A DNA stretch of 42,990 nucleotides from Alphaproteobacteria bacterium (GCA_029978325.1 JAPOJR010000008.1:1-42990); one strand, 5' to 3'. Positions 25,484 through 34,272 are shown, counted from the stretch's first letter. Made by a program: numbers and translations. Notes: generated by a model not told the origin, from the sequence alone.

Positions 25484-26818
25484 TCAGATATAATGTTTCG
25501 GGATCAGGCGGTTATTCCGGGCGTCGCGCGCCAGATCCTCGCGGAAGTCGGGGTGGGCGATGGAGATCAGCAGTTTCGCCCGCTCCGCCGCCGATTGGCC
25601 CTTCAGGTTCACGATGCCGTACTCTGTCACTACATACATCATGTCCGACCGCGGGGCGGTGACGATATTGCCCTCCGTCAGGTTCAATGCGATGCGGCTT
25701 TCGCGCTTGCCGTGGCGTTCGTAGGTGGACGACAGGCAGATAAACGACTTGCCGCCCTCGGAGGCATACGCCGCGCGCACGAACTGCAATTGCCCGCCGG
25801 TGCCACTGATGTGCCGGTGCCCGGCGGTCTCGGATGCGGCCTGGCCTTTCAGGTCGATCTGCGTCGTGTTGTTGATCGCTACCGTCTTGTTGTTGCGCAT
25901 GACGTTGTGCGGCAGGTTGGTGTATTCGACGGGGGCGCAAAGGAAATCCGGGTTGCGGTCGATGGTGTCGTAGAGATATTGCGAGCCGAGAGCGAAGGTG
26001 TAGACGCTTTTGCCGACATCCAGTTGCTTGTGCTGGCCGGTCACCTTGCCGGCTTTGTAGAGGTCGATGATGCCGTCCGTCAGCATTTCGGTCTGGACGC
26101 CGAACTCGCCGGCGTCGCTGTGCTGCAACAATGAGCATACGGCATTCGGCATGCCGCCGATGCCGATTTGCAGGCAGGACCCGCTTTCGATTTCCGCGGC
26201 GATCAGTTTGCCGACGGCCTTGTCGACTTCGGACGGCGGCGCGCTGGGCAATTGTGGGCAGGCGAGGTCATTGCCTTCGATGATGTAGTCGATTTCGCCA
26301 TGGTGAATGCAGCAGTGCTCGCCATAGGCATAGGGAAGCTTGTCGCAGATTTCGACCACGACGATGCGGGCCCGTTCGATCACGGCGCGGTGCCATAACA
26401 GGCTGCCGCCGAGGTTGTAGTTGCCGTTTTCATCCGCAGGGCGCACCTTCATCACCGCGACGTCGACCGGGTCGTTAAAGCGGCGGTAATAGTCTGGAAT
26501 CTCGCCCAGATTCACCGGAATGTAGTGTGCAATGCCGGCGTCGTGCTTGGCCCGGTCATAGCCGCCGAAATGCCAGCTGAACCAGAAGAAATGCTTGCCT
26601 TCCGGGTCTGCCTCCAACACCGCGCGTGGCCGCATGGCGATACAGGAACGGAACTTCACCTGTTGCAGTTCTTCCTTGCGCGCCGCCAAGGCCGTGTCGA
26701 ACAAGTCGGGTTGAACCAGCGTGGTGCCATAGTCGATCCAGTCGCCGGACTTGACCAGTTTAGCCGCGTCCGACGCGGAGATGACTTTCGGCGACTTGTT
26801 GCCGGGATTGATGCGCAT
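25484..26818 (-). CDS. Acetyl-CoA hydrolase/transferase family CoA-transferase (4-hydroxybutyrate/butyrate CoA-transferase-like)
   Basis: A 444-residue class I CoA-transferase. The N-terminal ISASDAAKLVKSGDWIDYG and the second-domain QIGIGGMPNAVCSLL are typical of the Cat1/AbfT branch. The likely catalytic glutamate is E244 in GVQTEMLTDG, which forms a covalent glutamyl-CoA thioester. The C-terminal YGIVNLKGQSAAERAKLLISIAHPDF block is diagnostic. It moves CoA between acyl-CoAs and carboxylates. AAAGGA lies about eight bases before the ATG. Together with the monooxygenase and acyl-CoA ligase upstream on the same strand it suggests acyl-CoA processing of an oxidised substrate. A dyad overlaps its leader. 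Confidence 0.88.
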   Translation of the reverse strand: MRINPGNKSPKVISASDAAKLVKSGDWIDYGTTLVQPDLFDTALAARKEELQQVKFRSCIAMRPRAVLEADPEGKHFFWFSWHFGGYDRAKHDAGIAHYIPVNLGEIPDYYRRFNDPVDVAVMKVRPADENGNYNLGGSLLWHRAVIERARIVVVEICDKLPYAYGEHCCIHHGEIDYIIEGNDLACPQLPSAPPSEVDKAVGKLIAAEIESGSCLQIGIGGMPNAVCSLLQHSDAGEFGVQTEMLTDGIIDLYKAGKVTGQHKQLDVGKSVYTFALGSQYLYDTIDRNPDFLCAPVEYTNLPHNVMRNNKTVAINNTTQIDLKGQAASETAGHRHISGTGGQLQFVRAAYASEGGKSFICLSSTYERHGKRESRIALNLTEGNIVTAPRSDMMYVVTEYGIVNLKGQSAAERAKLLISIAHPDFREDLARDARNNRLIPKHYI

Positions 26819-26829
26819 TGCGATGTCCT

Positions 26830-26858
26830 TTGACCCAAGCGCCGAACGGCGCGGTCAA
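26830..26858 (-). promoter_or_regulatory. Dyad in the leader of the CoA-transferase gene
   Basis: TTGACC (26830-26835) pairs with GGTCAA (26853-26858), and inside them GCGCC pairs with GGCGC around a GAAC loop, with a three-base bulge on one side. One arm overlaps the Shine-Dalgarno complement at 26826-26831. It may act as an operator or as an RNA hairpin that limits ribosome access. Confidence 0.35.
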
Positions 26859-26884
26859 TAGCAGTATTCGGCGAGAGATATCAT

Positions 26885-26959
26885 CGTACGCCCAGCCGGC
26901 GCAGCAGGGCAACCGGCTGATGCATACCGTCGGCACAGCTGGCCGCGGCCGGGCGTACG
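26885..26959. repeat. Long-range inverted repeat between monooxygenase and CoA-transferase genes
   Basis: CGTACGCCC (26885-26893) pairs perfectly with GGGCGTACG (26951-26959). Inside lies a second pair, AGCCGG (26894-26899) and CCGGCT (26913-26918). The element sits 17 bases after the monooxygenase stop on the minus strand. It could end that transcript or bind a regulator of the CoA-transferase gene. Confidence 0.35.
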
Positions 26960-26975
26960 CCGCCAGAGGCGGGCG

Positions 26976-28748
26976 TTACCGCTCGATCAGGCCTGCCTCG
27001 CAGGCTTTGATCTGCAATGCCAGATATTTCGAGTAAATCCGGCATTGTGCCAGGCTGCCGGCGGTGAACCAAAGCCCCGGCTGCGGCGTACGCTGCCACA
27101 TGTTGCGCAGTTCCTGACCGTCGCCATAGCCCCAAACCGGGCCGGCGCGGTCGGCGATCGCATCGCCCATGAACATGCGCACGGTGTCCTGCAAATTCTT
27201 GTAGCCGGTGGCGGTGACCAGCAGGTCGGCCTCGATCACGCTGCCGTCCTTCATCTTCATGCCCTCAGCCACGAAGGTATCCATGTCATCGTAGTGGGCC
27301 AGCTTGATACGGCCGTCGATAATCATGTCGGATGCGCCAACGTTGAAGTAATAGCCGCCGCCATGGCGCAGATACATCATCTGGAAGCCGGTGCGGTCTT
27401 CGCCGCCATCGTCCAGCTTGAAGCCGACGCCGTCCAGCCCGGCCAGCAGGTCCTTGTCTTCCTCCAGCATGGATTTGGTGACCAGTTGAAAGGACTTGAC
27501 CAAAACCGGATAGGGGCTGGCGGTGGCGAGCAAGTCATTGTCGCGTACCGGCGGTCCCTCGAAATAGGCGGCATAGACCCGTTGCGCCTGTTTCAGGCTG
27601 ACGACGTGGGTCGGGCTGCGCTGCACCAATGTTACGTCTGCGCCGCAGGTGGTGAGTTCCTGGGCGACATCATGGCCGCTGGTGCCGGTGCCGACGACGA
27701 TGGCCTTTTTGCCTTCCCATTCCTTGCCCGTCTTATAGGCGCCGGAATGCATGATCTTGCCCTGGAACTCATCCATTCCCGGCAGGTTTGGCATGATGGG
27801 GATGGCGGAAACGCCGGTCGCATAGATCACGTGCCGTGGCTTCACTACGCGCTCGCTGCCATCCACGACGTTGCGGAGGGTAATGGTCCAAACCTTTTCC
27901 GCCTCGTCCCACGATCCGCTGACCATCTCGGTCGAGGTCCAGACGTTCAATTCCATCGCCTCGGCATAGGACTCGAACCAGTTAGCCAACTTGTCCTTGG
28001 GGATATAGACCGGCCAGTTCGGCGGAAACGGCATATAGGGCAGGTCGTTCACCCAGACCTCGTTATGGAGGGTCAGGGAATGGTAGCGGTGACGCCAGTT
28101 GTCGCCGATCCGGGCGAACCGGTCCACCAGCAGGGTATCGACGCCCAGCACAGTCAACCGCGCCGAAACCGTCAGGCCGGCCTGGCCGGCGCCGATCACC
28201 AGTACTGCGGGCTCTCGGTCGGTGTATTTGCGCGCTTTGTTCCGCAAATCGAGCCAGTTGTCCGCCCCGTATTGGCGGGCGTATTCCTGGCCGCCGGGCC
28301 GGCGCTCGCCGATCAGTTCCTCATGACCGCGGATTTCGTCGAGCGCCGTCGCCATGATCCAGGCCTTGCTTTGGCTTGGCTGGTCTGGATCGGGGACCAG
28401 GCGCAGAATGCCGTCCGCCTTTCCGACGGACGTGTCGAAGCCGACAATCGCCTCGATACAGTCGCGGCCGGCGCGGTTGACGATGCGCGGCGGCGTCCGG
28501 TGGTGCGGGATATGCAGGTTTCGCGGCTGCACCTTGGCGAGCGTTCGCCGCAGCAAGCCTTCGATCTCGCCAGCGCCGTTGGCGGTTTCAATGTTCCAGG
28601 TAAACGCCAGAATATCGCGCCAGTGGCCGTCCGGCAAAAACAGGCCGACAGCAGCATCGATATCGTTTGCGGAGACGGCGGCTTCGAACGCGTCCAGCCA
28701 GCGTTGCGTTGTTTCAACTGGGTTCATTTGCGAGACGAGCGCATCCAT
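26976..28748 (-). CDS. FAD-dependent (Baeyer-Villiger-like) monooxygenase with N-terminal NTF2/SnoaL-like domain
   Basis: A 590-residue fusion. Residues about 10-145 form an NTF2/SnoaL-like domain (RWLDAFEAAVSANDIDAAVGLFLPDGHWRD...). The rest is a class B flavoprotein monooxygenase with FAD-binding GAGQAG (186-191), NADPH-binding GTGTSG (353-358) and F328-x-G330-x3-H334-x3-Y338, the FMO/BVMO fingerprint with Y at its last position. DLLVTATGY is the second conserved flavoprotein motif. It inserts oxygen into ketones or heteroatoms using NADPH; the substrate is unknown. The start at 28748 has AGGAGT about nine bases upstream; a longer in-frame reading to 28835 is unlikely. It belongs to a minus-strand run with the LLM oxidoreductase and acyl-CoA ligase. 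Confidence 0.88.
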   Translation of the reverse strand: MDALVSQMNPVETTQRWLDAFEAAVSANDIDAAVGLFLPDGHWRDILAFTWNIETANGAGEIEGLLRRTLAKVQPRNLHIPHHRTPPRIVNRAGRDCIEAIVGFDTSVGKADGILRLVPDPDQPSQSKAWIMATALDEIRGHEELIGERRPGGQEYARQYGADNWLDLRNKARKYTDREPAVLVIGAGQAGLTVSARLTVLGVDTLLVDRFARIGDNWRHRYHSLTLHNEVWVNDLPYMPFPPNWPVYIPKDKLANWFESYAEAMELNVWTSTEMVSGSWDEAEKVWTITLRNVVDGSERVVKPRHVIYATGVSAIPIMPNLPGMDEFQGKIMHSGAYKTGKEWEGKKAIVVGTGTSGHDVAQELTTCGADVTLVQRSPTHVVSLKQAQRVYAAYFEGPPVRDNDLLATASPYPVLVKSFQLVTKSMLEEDKDLLAGLDGVGFKLDDGGEDRTGFQMMYLRHGGGYYFNVGASDMIIDGRIKLAHYDDMDTFVAEGMKMKDGSVIEADLLVTATGYKNLQDTVRMFMGDAIADRAGPVWGYGDGQELRNMWQRTPQPGLWFTAGSLAQCRIYSKYLALQIKACEAGLIER

Positions 28749-28877
28749 GTCTGGCACTCCTATTGAGGCTTCGGGTTCGGTTCGGGACCGCAAGGTCGGC
28801 GTTCGGCAGCTTACGATCGAGATACGCGGACGCAAGTGCTAGCCCGGTGTCGCAGTGGCGATATGAGCCGCGCTCGT

Positions 28878-29744
28878 TCAGGTTTCAAAGCGTTCCTTGA
28901 ATTGGCGCAAGGCGTCCAGGTGTTGCTGCCAGTCGCGGTAGCCCTGGCTGATTGTCTGCACGCTGATGTGGGTCGCGCCCAACGCCTGCCAGCGCTCGGC
29001 ATCGCGCAGCCATTGGTCGGCATCGGTGCCGGACAGATAGACCGTCGCATCGATGCCAAAGCGCGTCGGGTCGCGTCCGAACCGGTCCAGGTATCCGAAT
29101 ACGCGCTCCATGCGACGCTCGGTGTTGTCGTCCATAGGCATGCGCGGGAAAAAGCCATCCATGATCCGGCAGACGCGCTCGACTGCAACCGGTCGGAATG
29201 CGCCGCCCCAGATCGGGATTGGGCGCTGCACGGGCAGCGGGTTGATGCCTGCGTCGCGGATCAGGTGGTCGTTTCCTTCGAAAGTGACCAACTCGTTCTG
29301 CCAGAGCGCCCGGAGTACTTGGACCTGCTCTTCGAGGCGCCGGCCGCGGGTGGCGAAGTCGGCGTTCAATGCCTCGTATTCCAGGGCGTTCCAGCCGATG
29401 CCGACGCCAAGGCGCAGCCTGCCGCCACTGAGGACATCGACCTCCGCCGCCTGTTTGGCGACCAACGCAGTTTGCCGTTGCGGCAGGATCACGATCCCCG
29501 TCACCAGTTCCAGCCGTTGGGTCATGGCGCTGAGGAAGCCCATCAGCACCATGGGCTCATGGAATTTGTGGGCGTGGTCGTAGGGGCCGTCCCAATCAGG
29601 CCGGGTGGTGCGGCCGGCGCCCAGCACATGGTCGAACAGCAGCAGGTGGTTGTAGCCGAGGCCTTCGACCGTCTGGGCATAGTCCCGGATGACGGCCGGA
29701 TCGGCCGCGATTTCGGGCGCGGGAAAGACAACGCCGACTTTCAT
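28878..29744 (-). CDS. LLM-class (luciferase-like) F420- or flavin-dependent oxidoreductase
   Basis: A 288-residue TIM-barrel protein of the bacterial luciferase-like superfamily. Typical blocks are the opening MKVGVVFPAPE, YNHLLLFDHVLGAGR, TQRLELVTGIVILPQR, VDVLSGGRLRLGVGIGWN and PIPIWGGAFRPVAVERV. In this TIGR03619-like subgroup the cofactor is often assigned as F420 in actinobacteria; in an alphaproteobacterium FMN or F420 are both possible. No F420 biosynthesis gene is visible. It starts only three bases after the acyl-CoA ligase stop, so the two are cotranscribed. Confidence 0.85.
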   Translation of the reverse strand: MKVGVVFPAPEIAADPAVIRDYAQTVEGLGYNHLLLFDHVLGAGRTTRPDWDGPYDHAHKFHEPMVLMGFLSAMTQRLELVTGIVILPQRQTALVAKQAAEVDVLSGGRLRLGVGIGWNALEYEALNADFATRGRRLEEQVQVLRALWQNELVTFEGNDHLIRDAGINPLPVQRPIPIWGGAFRPVAVERVCRIMDGFFPRMPMDDNTERRMERVFGYLDRFGRDPTRFGIDATVYLSGTDADQWLRDAERWQALGATHISVQTISQGYRDWQQHLDALRQFKERFET

Positions 29745-29747
29745 GAC

Positions 29748-31298
29748 TCAGATACTCCGTCCTGCATCCGCCCAGAACGGCTCGCGCAGTTTTCGTTTGA
29801 AGATTTTGCCGGAATCCTCCCGCGGCAGGCTTTTAGAAAATTCGACCCGCTTCGGCACTTTAAATCCCGCCATGTTGGCCCGGGAGAAGGCGCGGACATC
29901 CTCTTGCGTCAACGCTATGCCGTCGTCGGGCTCGATATAGGCGCAGAGCGATTCCCCGAACTCCTCATCCGGAATACCGAATACGGCGCAATCGCGGACG
30001 CCCGGCATCTGTAGCAGCACCGCCTCGATCTCCGCCGGGTAGATGTTGACGCCGCCGGATATCACCATGTCTTTCTTGCGGTCGCGCAGGAACAGGTAGC
30101 CGTCGTCGTCGATCAAGCCCATGTCGCCGGAGGTGATCAGCCCGGACCGTTCGATCTCATCCCGTTCGGACTGGCGGCCATGGTAGGTAAAATCTGCTGT
30201 GCCCAGGATGCGGGTGTAAATGGTGCCGACTTGGTTCGGACCCAGTTCCCGCCCTTCGTCATCGAAAATTTTGACAACGGCTCCGGGTATCGCTCGGCCA
30301 ACGGTGCCGGGCTTGGCCAGGGCTTCCGCTGACGTATGGAAATTGGTGCCGCCGGCCTCCGTCGAGCCGTAATACTCGTTAATCACCGGACCCCACCAGC
30401 GGATCATTTCGCGTTTGATGAAAGGTGGGCAGGGGGCGGCGGCATGCACAACAAAGCGCAGCGACGAGAGATCGTATTTGCTCTGCACCTCTTCCGGCAG
30501 CTTCAGCAAGCGGACGAACATGGTTGGCACCATGTGGATATGGGTCAGGCGGTGCCGTTCGATCAAAGCCAACAGGCCTTCAGTGCTGAAGCGCGGCTGT
30601 AGCACGACCAGGCCGCCGAACCGCGCCGCCAGCATGGCATAGCCGTTCGGCGCGGTGTGGTACATCGGGCCGGTCACCACGGTGCGGACCGGCGTTTCCG
30701 GTTTCAGGTCAAAGACGGTGGCGGCCATGGCCAGACTGTTCGCCAGCATCTCCGCCGTTTGCGGCTCCTTGCGTACGCCCTTCGGCCTGCCGGTGGTGCC
30801 GGAGGTGTAGATCATGCTGCCGCGTTGCGCCGCCGGCTCGCCCTGCCAGGGTGTTTGCGACTCGCGCCAGTCGTCCCAGTCCGTCATGCCGCGGGGGACA
30901 GTCGCTGCCTCCGGCGTCAGGCCATAGGCGTCGATGATCTCGGGCGGCGTCGCCACCACGATCAGCGCGCAGCCATCCGGCACGGCATCCCGCAATTGCG
31001 GCAGCAGGTCGGCGTGGACGACGACCGCTTTGGCGGCGCAATCGCGCAGTACGTAACCGGCTTCGTCCGGCGTGTAGTGCCAGTTCACCGGCACCGGGTA
31101 AGCGCCCAGCAACCCCGCCGCGAAACTGGCTTCGAAAAAGGCGAAATCGTTGCGCAAGAATAGAGCGACAGAGTCGTTTGCGCCGATGCCCAATGCTGCA
31201 AAACCCTGCGCAATCAATAAAGCGCGCCGGTTCAGCTCTTCGGTGGACATATGGCGGCTGCCGGAGATGATGCCGCCATCTGGCGCAGGCTCGGACAT
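29748..31298 (-). CDS. AMP-dependent acyl-CoA synthetase/ligase
   Basis: A 516-residue ANL-superfamily adenylating enzyme. The P-loop YTSGTTGRPKG, the A5-like NEYYGSTEAG, the hinge ITSGDMGLIDDDGYLFLRDRKKDM, SGGVNIYPAEIE and the catalytic lysine region DSGKIFKRKL are all in order. It activates a carboxylate through acyl-AMP to the CoA thioester; the substrate (aliphatic, aromatic or terpenoid acid) cannot be read. The start at 31298 has GAAGGT about nine bases upstream, better than the in-frame extension to 31340. It is the first gene of the minus-strand ligase-LLM-monooxygenase run and is divergent from prfB. Confidence 0.9.
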   Translation of the reverse strand: MSEPAPDGGIISGSRHMSTEELNRRALLIAQGFAALGIGANDSVALFLRNDFAFFEASFAAGLLGAYPVPVNWHYTPDEAGYVLRDCAAKAVVVHADLLPQLRDAVPDGCALIVVATPPEIIDAYGLTPEAATVPRGMTDWDDWRESQTPWQGEPAAQRGSMIYTSGTTGRPKGVRKEPQTAEMLANSLAMAATVFDLKPETPVRTVVTGPMYHTAPNGYAMLAARFGGLVVLQPRFSTEGLLALIERHRLTHIHMVPTMFVRLLKLPEEVQSKYDLSSLRFVVHAAAPCPPFIKREMIRWWGPVINEYYGSTEAGGTNFHTSAEALAKPGTVGRAIPGAVVKIFDDEGRELGPNQVGTIYTRILGTADFTYHGRQSERDEIERSGLITSGDMGLIDDDGYLFLRDRKKDMVISGGVNIYPAEIEAVLLQMPGVRDCAVFGIPDEEFGESLCAYIEPDDGIALTQEDVRAFSRANMAGFKVPKRVEFSKSLPREDSGKIFKRKLREPFWADAGRSI

Positions 31299-31385
31299 GG
31301 TCGGGAACCTTCGGATATTGTGGTCGGTGGCCGGAGCCAACGAGCTTGCCAGAGCGGCGGCCGATTGGCCAGCGTCGCAGGTCGG

Positions 31386-31414
31386 TTGCGTGGCGGTATC
31401 GATTTGCCTAGATA
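31386..31414 (+). promoter_or_regulatory. Candidate sigma-70 promoter for prfB
   Basis: TTGCGT at 31386-31391 and TAGATA at 31409-31414 are separated by exactly 17 bases and lie 37 bases before the prfB start, in the divergent gap. The predicted transcript start is near 31421. Confidence 0.45.
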
Positions 31415-31450
31415 AAGCGTTTCGAATTCCGCCAACCCAAGGCTCTTCCC

Positions 31451-32570
31451 ATGCGTGCCGAAACCCAAACGATCGTCGACAATATCCGCGATGCGCTCTC
31501 TATCCTGCGGAGGCATCTTTGACTGGGATAATGCCCTCGAACGAATTTCGGAGCTGAACGCCCTGGCGGAAGACCCGGAGCTTTGGAACAAGCCGGACAA
31601 TGCGCAAAAGCTGATGCGGGAGCGCACGCGGCTGACCGATGCGATCGACCGCTACCGCGCTCTTGAAAATGCCTTGGACGATGCTGTCGGTCTGATTGAG
31701 ATGGCCGAGGATGAAGGCGACCAGGAGATGCTGGCGGAGGCGGAGGCCGACCTGGCGGCGCTTCAGGAAAAGACAGAGGCAGCCCGGCTGGAATCCCTGC
31801 TGTCCGGCGAAGCCGACGCCAATGACGCCTACCTGGAAATTCACGCTGGCGCGGGTGGCACCGAGGCTCAGGACTGGGCGCAGATGCTGGTGCGCATGTA
31901 CACCCGCTGGGCGGAGAAAGCCGGCTATAAGGTCGAATTGCTGGAGGAGTCGCCGGGTGAAGAAGCCGGCATCAAGTCGGTCACCCTGAAAATCAGCGGC
32001 GACAACGCCTATGGCTGGCTCAAGACCGAGAGCGGCGTGCACCGGCTGGTGCGGATTTCGCCGTTCGACAGCCAGGCGCGGCGGCACACCAGCTTTTCCA
32101 GCGCCTGGGTTTATCCGGTGATCGATGATTCCATTGAGATCGAGATCGAAGACAAAGACCTGCGGATCGACACGTACCGCGCATCCGGTGCCGGCGGCCA
32201 GCACATCAACAAGACCGAATCGGCGATTCGCATTACGCACGAGCCGACCGGGATTGTGGTGCAGTGCCAGAATGACCGTTCGCAGCACCGCAACCGGGCG
32301 ACGGCTATGGAGATGTTGAAGGCGCGGCTCTATGAGTTGGAGTTAAAGGCCCGCGAGGATGCGTCGTCCGAGGTGGAGGCCGGCAAGTCCGACATTGGCT
32401 GGGGACACCAAATTCGCAGCTACGTCCTCCAGCCCTACCAGATGATCAAGGACCTGCGCACCGGCGTCGAGACCGGCAATAGCCAGGCGGTGTTAGATGG
32501 CGATATCGACCAATTTCTGGCGGCCTCGCTGGCAGCGAAGGCCGGGACCAAGCGCGCGGGCGTGGAATAG
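31451..32570 (+). CDS. prfB: Peptide chain release factor 2, with programmed +1 frameshift
   Basis: The real gene starts at ATG 31451 (AAGG at 31439-31442) and encodes [23 protein letters not shown] up to CTT at 31517-31519. An in-frame TGA (31520-31522) follows. A +1 shift that skips T31520 continues as [15 protein letters not shown] from 31521 to the TAG at 32568-32570, giving about 372 residues, normal for RF2. The RF2-specific tripeptide SPF (about residues 203-205) recognises UGA/UAA, and the GGQ loop (about 248-250, [13 protein letters not shown]) triggers peptide release. Premature termination at the internal UGA depends on RF2 level, so the gene regulates itself. Annotating only the downstream frame would lose the true N-terminus. 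Confidence 0.96.
31509..31523 (+). promoter_or_regulatory. prfB +1 frameshift site
   Basis: An internal Shine-Dalgarno-like GGAGG (31509-31513) stands three bases before the slippery CTT-TGA-C (31517-31523). This is the classical arrangement, in E. coli AGGGGG-TAT-CTT-TGA-C. When RF2 is scarce the ribosome pauses at UGA and slips +1 onto GAC. Confidence 0.95.
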
Positions 32571-32587
32571 GCCGTGCGGCCTGCCGG

Positions 32588-33439
32588 CTAGGGCGTAGCG
32601 CTGTCGAAAATTGCCCGCAGTCCTTCGCGATAGGTCGGATAGGCCAATTCGACGCCCAATTCCCGTTTGATTCTGCCGTTCGCCACCCGACGGTTGTCGG
32701 CGTAAAAGCTGCGCGCCATCGGGGAAAGGTCGGCAGTTTCAAAGGGCACAATCGGCGGCGGTGGGATGTCCAGCAATGCGGCTGCATAGGATAGTACATC
32801 GGCTGTCGGCGCCGGCTCGTCATCGGCGCAGTTAAATACCGGCCCGGCCGCCGGCCGCGCCATCCCGGCGCGGACAATGCGGACGATGTCGTCGACGTGG
32901 ATGCGCCCCATGGCGTGACCGGCCTTCAGGATGCTTTGCGCACCCGGAAGCTGCACCCGCTCCAACGCGCTGCGGCCGGGGCCATAAATGCCAGCCAGGC
33001 GGAACACTTGCACCGGCTTGCCAGCGTGTTCGGCCCAACTTAGCCATGCCTGCTCTGCCTTGACCCGGCGTGCGGAACGGTCGGCAGTCGGCGCTGGTGG
33101 CGTCGTCTCATCGACCCACGCGCCGTCGTGATTGCCATAGACGCCGGTGGTAGAGAGATAGCCGACCCATTCGAGGCTTGCCGACGCAGCCAGGGCATCC
33201 GCGTGCAGGCGCAAAGCCGGATCACCATCGGCGTCGGGCGGAATCGAGGCTATGACATGGGTAACGCCGGCGAAAGTTGCCGGCGGCAGCGGCAACGAGC
33301 CGTCAAAGGCCAGTATTCCGGGCGAGGGCGTGCGGCTGGTGCCGGTGACGCGCCAACCGTCCGCCTCCAGTGCCGCGCGCAGCCGCTTGCCGGTAAAGCC
33401 CTCGCCAAAGATCAATGCGTGCGGTTCGGATCGCGGCAT
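32588..33439 (-). CDS. NAD(P)-dependent epimerase/dehydratase-like protein (YeeZ-like atypical SDR)
   Basis: A 283-residue protein with an N-terminal Rossmann loop IFGEGFTGKRL and YLSTTGVYGNHDGAWVDE, the extended-SDR segment where the catalytic Tyr is usual. RLAGIYGPGRSAL and GRIHVDDIVR are typical of nucleoside-sugar-epimerase-like atypical SDRs such as YeeZ. The nearby YxxxK does not appear in standard form (RRVKAEQAWLSW), so enzymatic activity is uncertain. The ATG follows directly on the exonuclease III stop (TGA then ATG, no gap), so the two are cotranscribed. It converges on prfB with a 17-base gap. Confidence 0.8.
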   Translation of the reverse strand: MPRSEPHALIFGEGFTGKRLRAALEADGWRVTGTSRTPSPGILAFDGSLPLPPATFAGVTHVIASIPPDADGDPALRLHADALAASASLEWVGYLSTTGVYGNHDGAWVDETTPPAPTADRSARRVKAEQAWLSWAEHAGKPVQVFRLAGIYGPGRSALERVQLPGAQSILKAGHAMGRIHVDDIVRIVRAGMARPAAGPVFNCADDEPAPTADVLSYAAALLDIPPPPIVPFETADLSPMARSFYADNRRVANGRIKRELGVELAYPTYREGLRAIFDSATP

Positions 33440-34252
33440 TCAGGCCAACCGCATATCGGCCCAGACTGGCGCGTGGTCGCTGGGCTTGTCCCAACCGCGG
33501 GCCTCGCGGTGGACGCCAGCGCCGACCAGCGCGTCCTTCAATGGCGGAGTGACCCAGATATGATCCAGCCGCCGGCCTTTGTCCGCAGCACTCCAGTCTT
33601 TCGCGCGGTACGACCACCAAGTGTAGAGATTCTGCTCCGGCGGAATGAAGTGGCGCACCGCATCGTGCCAATCCAGCGCGGCCTGAGTGCCATTCAGGCC
33701 ATCGACCTCAATCGGTGTGTGCGAGACAACCTTCAGCATTTGCTTGTGCGACCAGACATCGGTCTCCAGCGGTGCAATATTGAGGTCGCCCACTTTGATC
33801 GCCTTTAATCCCGGTTCTGCCTGGCGGGCGGTCCACCAATCGGTCAGTTCCTCGAGGAAATCCAGCTTGTGGCCGAACTTGTCGTTGGCCTCGCGGTCGG
33901 GGATGTCGCCGCCGGCGGGGATGTAGAAATTGTGCAGTTCCGTGCCATCCGCCAGTTGCGCCATAATATGGCGGCCATCCTCTTTACCGCAAAAGCTGCG
34001 GGCGTCAGTCGCCAGGAAGGGCTGGCGTGCGATGGTGGCGACGCCGTGCAGGCCCTTGATCCCGTTCAGCGCCTGGTGCGGGAAACCGGCCTCAGCCAAG
34101 GCATCGGCCGGGAATTGCTCGTTCAGGCATTTGATCTCCTGGAGGCAGATCACATCCGGCTGCAATGCGTCGATCATTTGCAGGACAAGCGGCAGGCGCA
34201 GGCGCACCGAGTTGATATTCCAGGTGACGATGCGGGTCGGTTTGGCGGCCAT
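33440..34252 (-). CDS. xthA: Exodeoxyribonuclease III
   Basis: A 270-residue Mg-dependent AP endonuclease/3'-5' exonuclease of the EEP family. It shows TWNINSVRLRLP with N12, the catalytic glutamate E39 in CLQEIKC, GDLNIAP, and the C-terminal SDHAPVWAD with the active-site D and H. RRLDHIWVT is also typical. It nicks abasic sites in base-excision repair. The ATG at 34252 is the natural start (MAAKPTRIVTWN); the longer in-frame ORF to 34429 overlaps the upstream hydrolase and is rejected. Its product is followed without gap by the SDR-like gene. Confidence 0.95.
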   Translation of the reverse strand: MAAKPTRIVTWNINSVRLRLPLVLQMIDALQPDVICLQEIKCLNEQFPADALAEAGFPHQALNGIKGLHGVATIARQPFLATDARSFCGKEDGRHIMAQLADGTELHNFYIPAGGDIPDREANDKFGHKLDFLEELTDWWTARQAEPGLKAIKVGDLNIAPLETDVWSHKQMLKVVSHTPIEVDGLNGTQAALDWHDAVRHFIPPEQNLYTWWSYRAKDWSAADKGRRLDHIWVTPPLKDALVGAGVHREARGWDKPSDHAPVWADMRLA

Positions 34253-34272
34253 GTCGGGCTCTTTTGCTGGCT

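Noticed and set aside
27045..28766. 573-codon open frame opposite the flavin monooxygenase
   Set aside because: Antisense to a gene with clear FAD and NADPH motifs; the translation shows no family features.
28836..30014. 392-codon plus-strand frame over the LLM and ligase genes
   Set aside because: Spans two conserved minus-strand genes and has no motif of its own.
31455..32570. prfB as an uninterrupted gene starting at 31455
   Set aside because: The first 22 residues of that frame do not resemble RF2, while the alternative frame from 31451 plus a +1 shift restores the conserved N-terminus and the classical slippery site.
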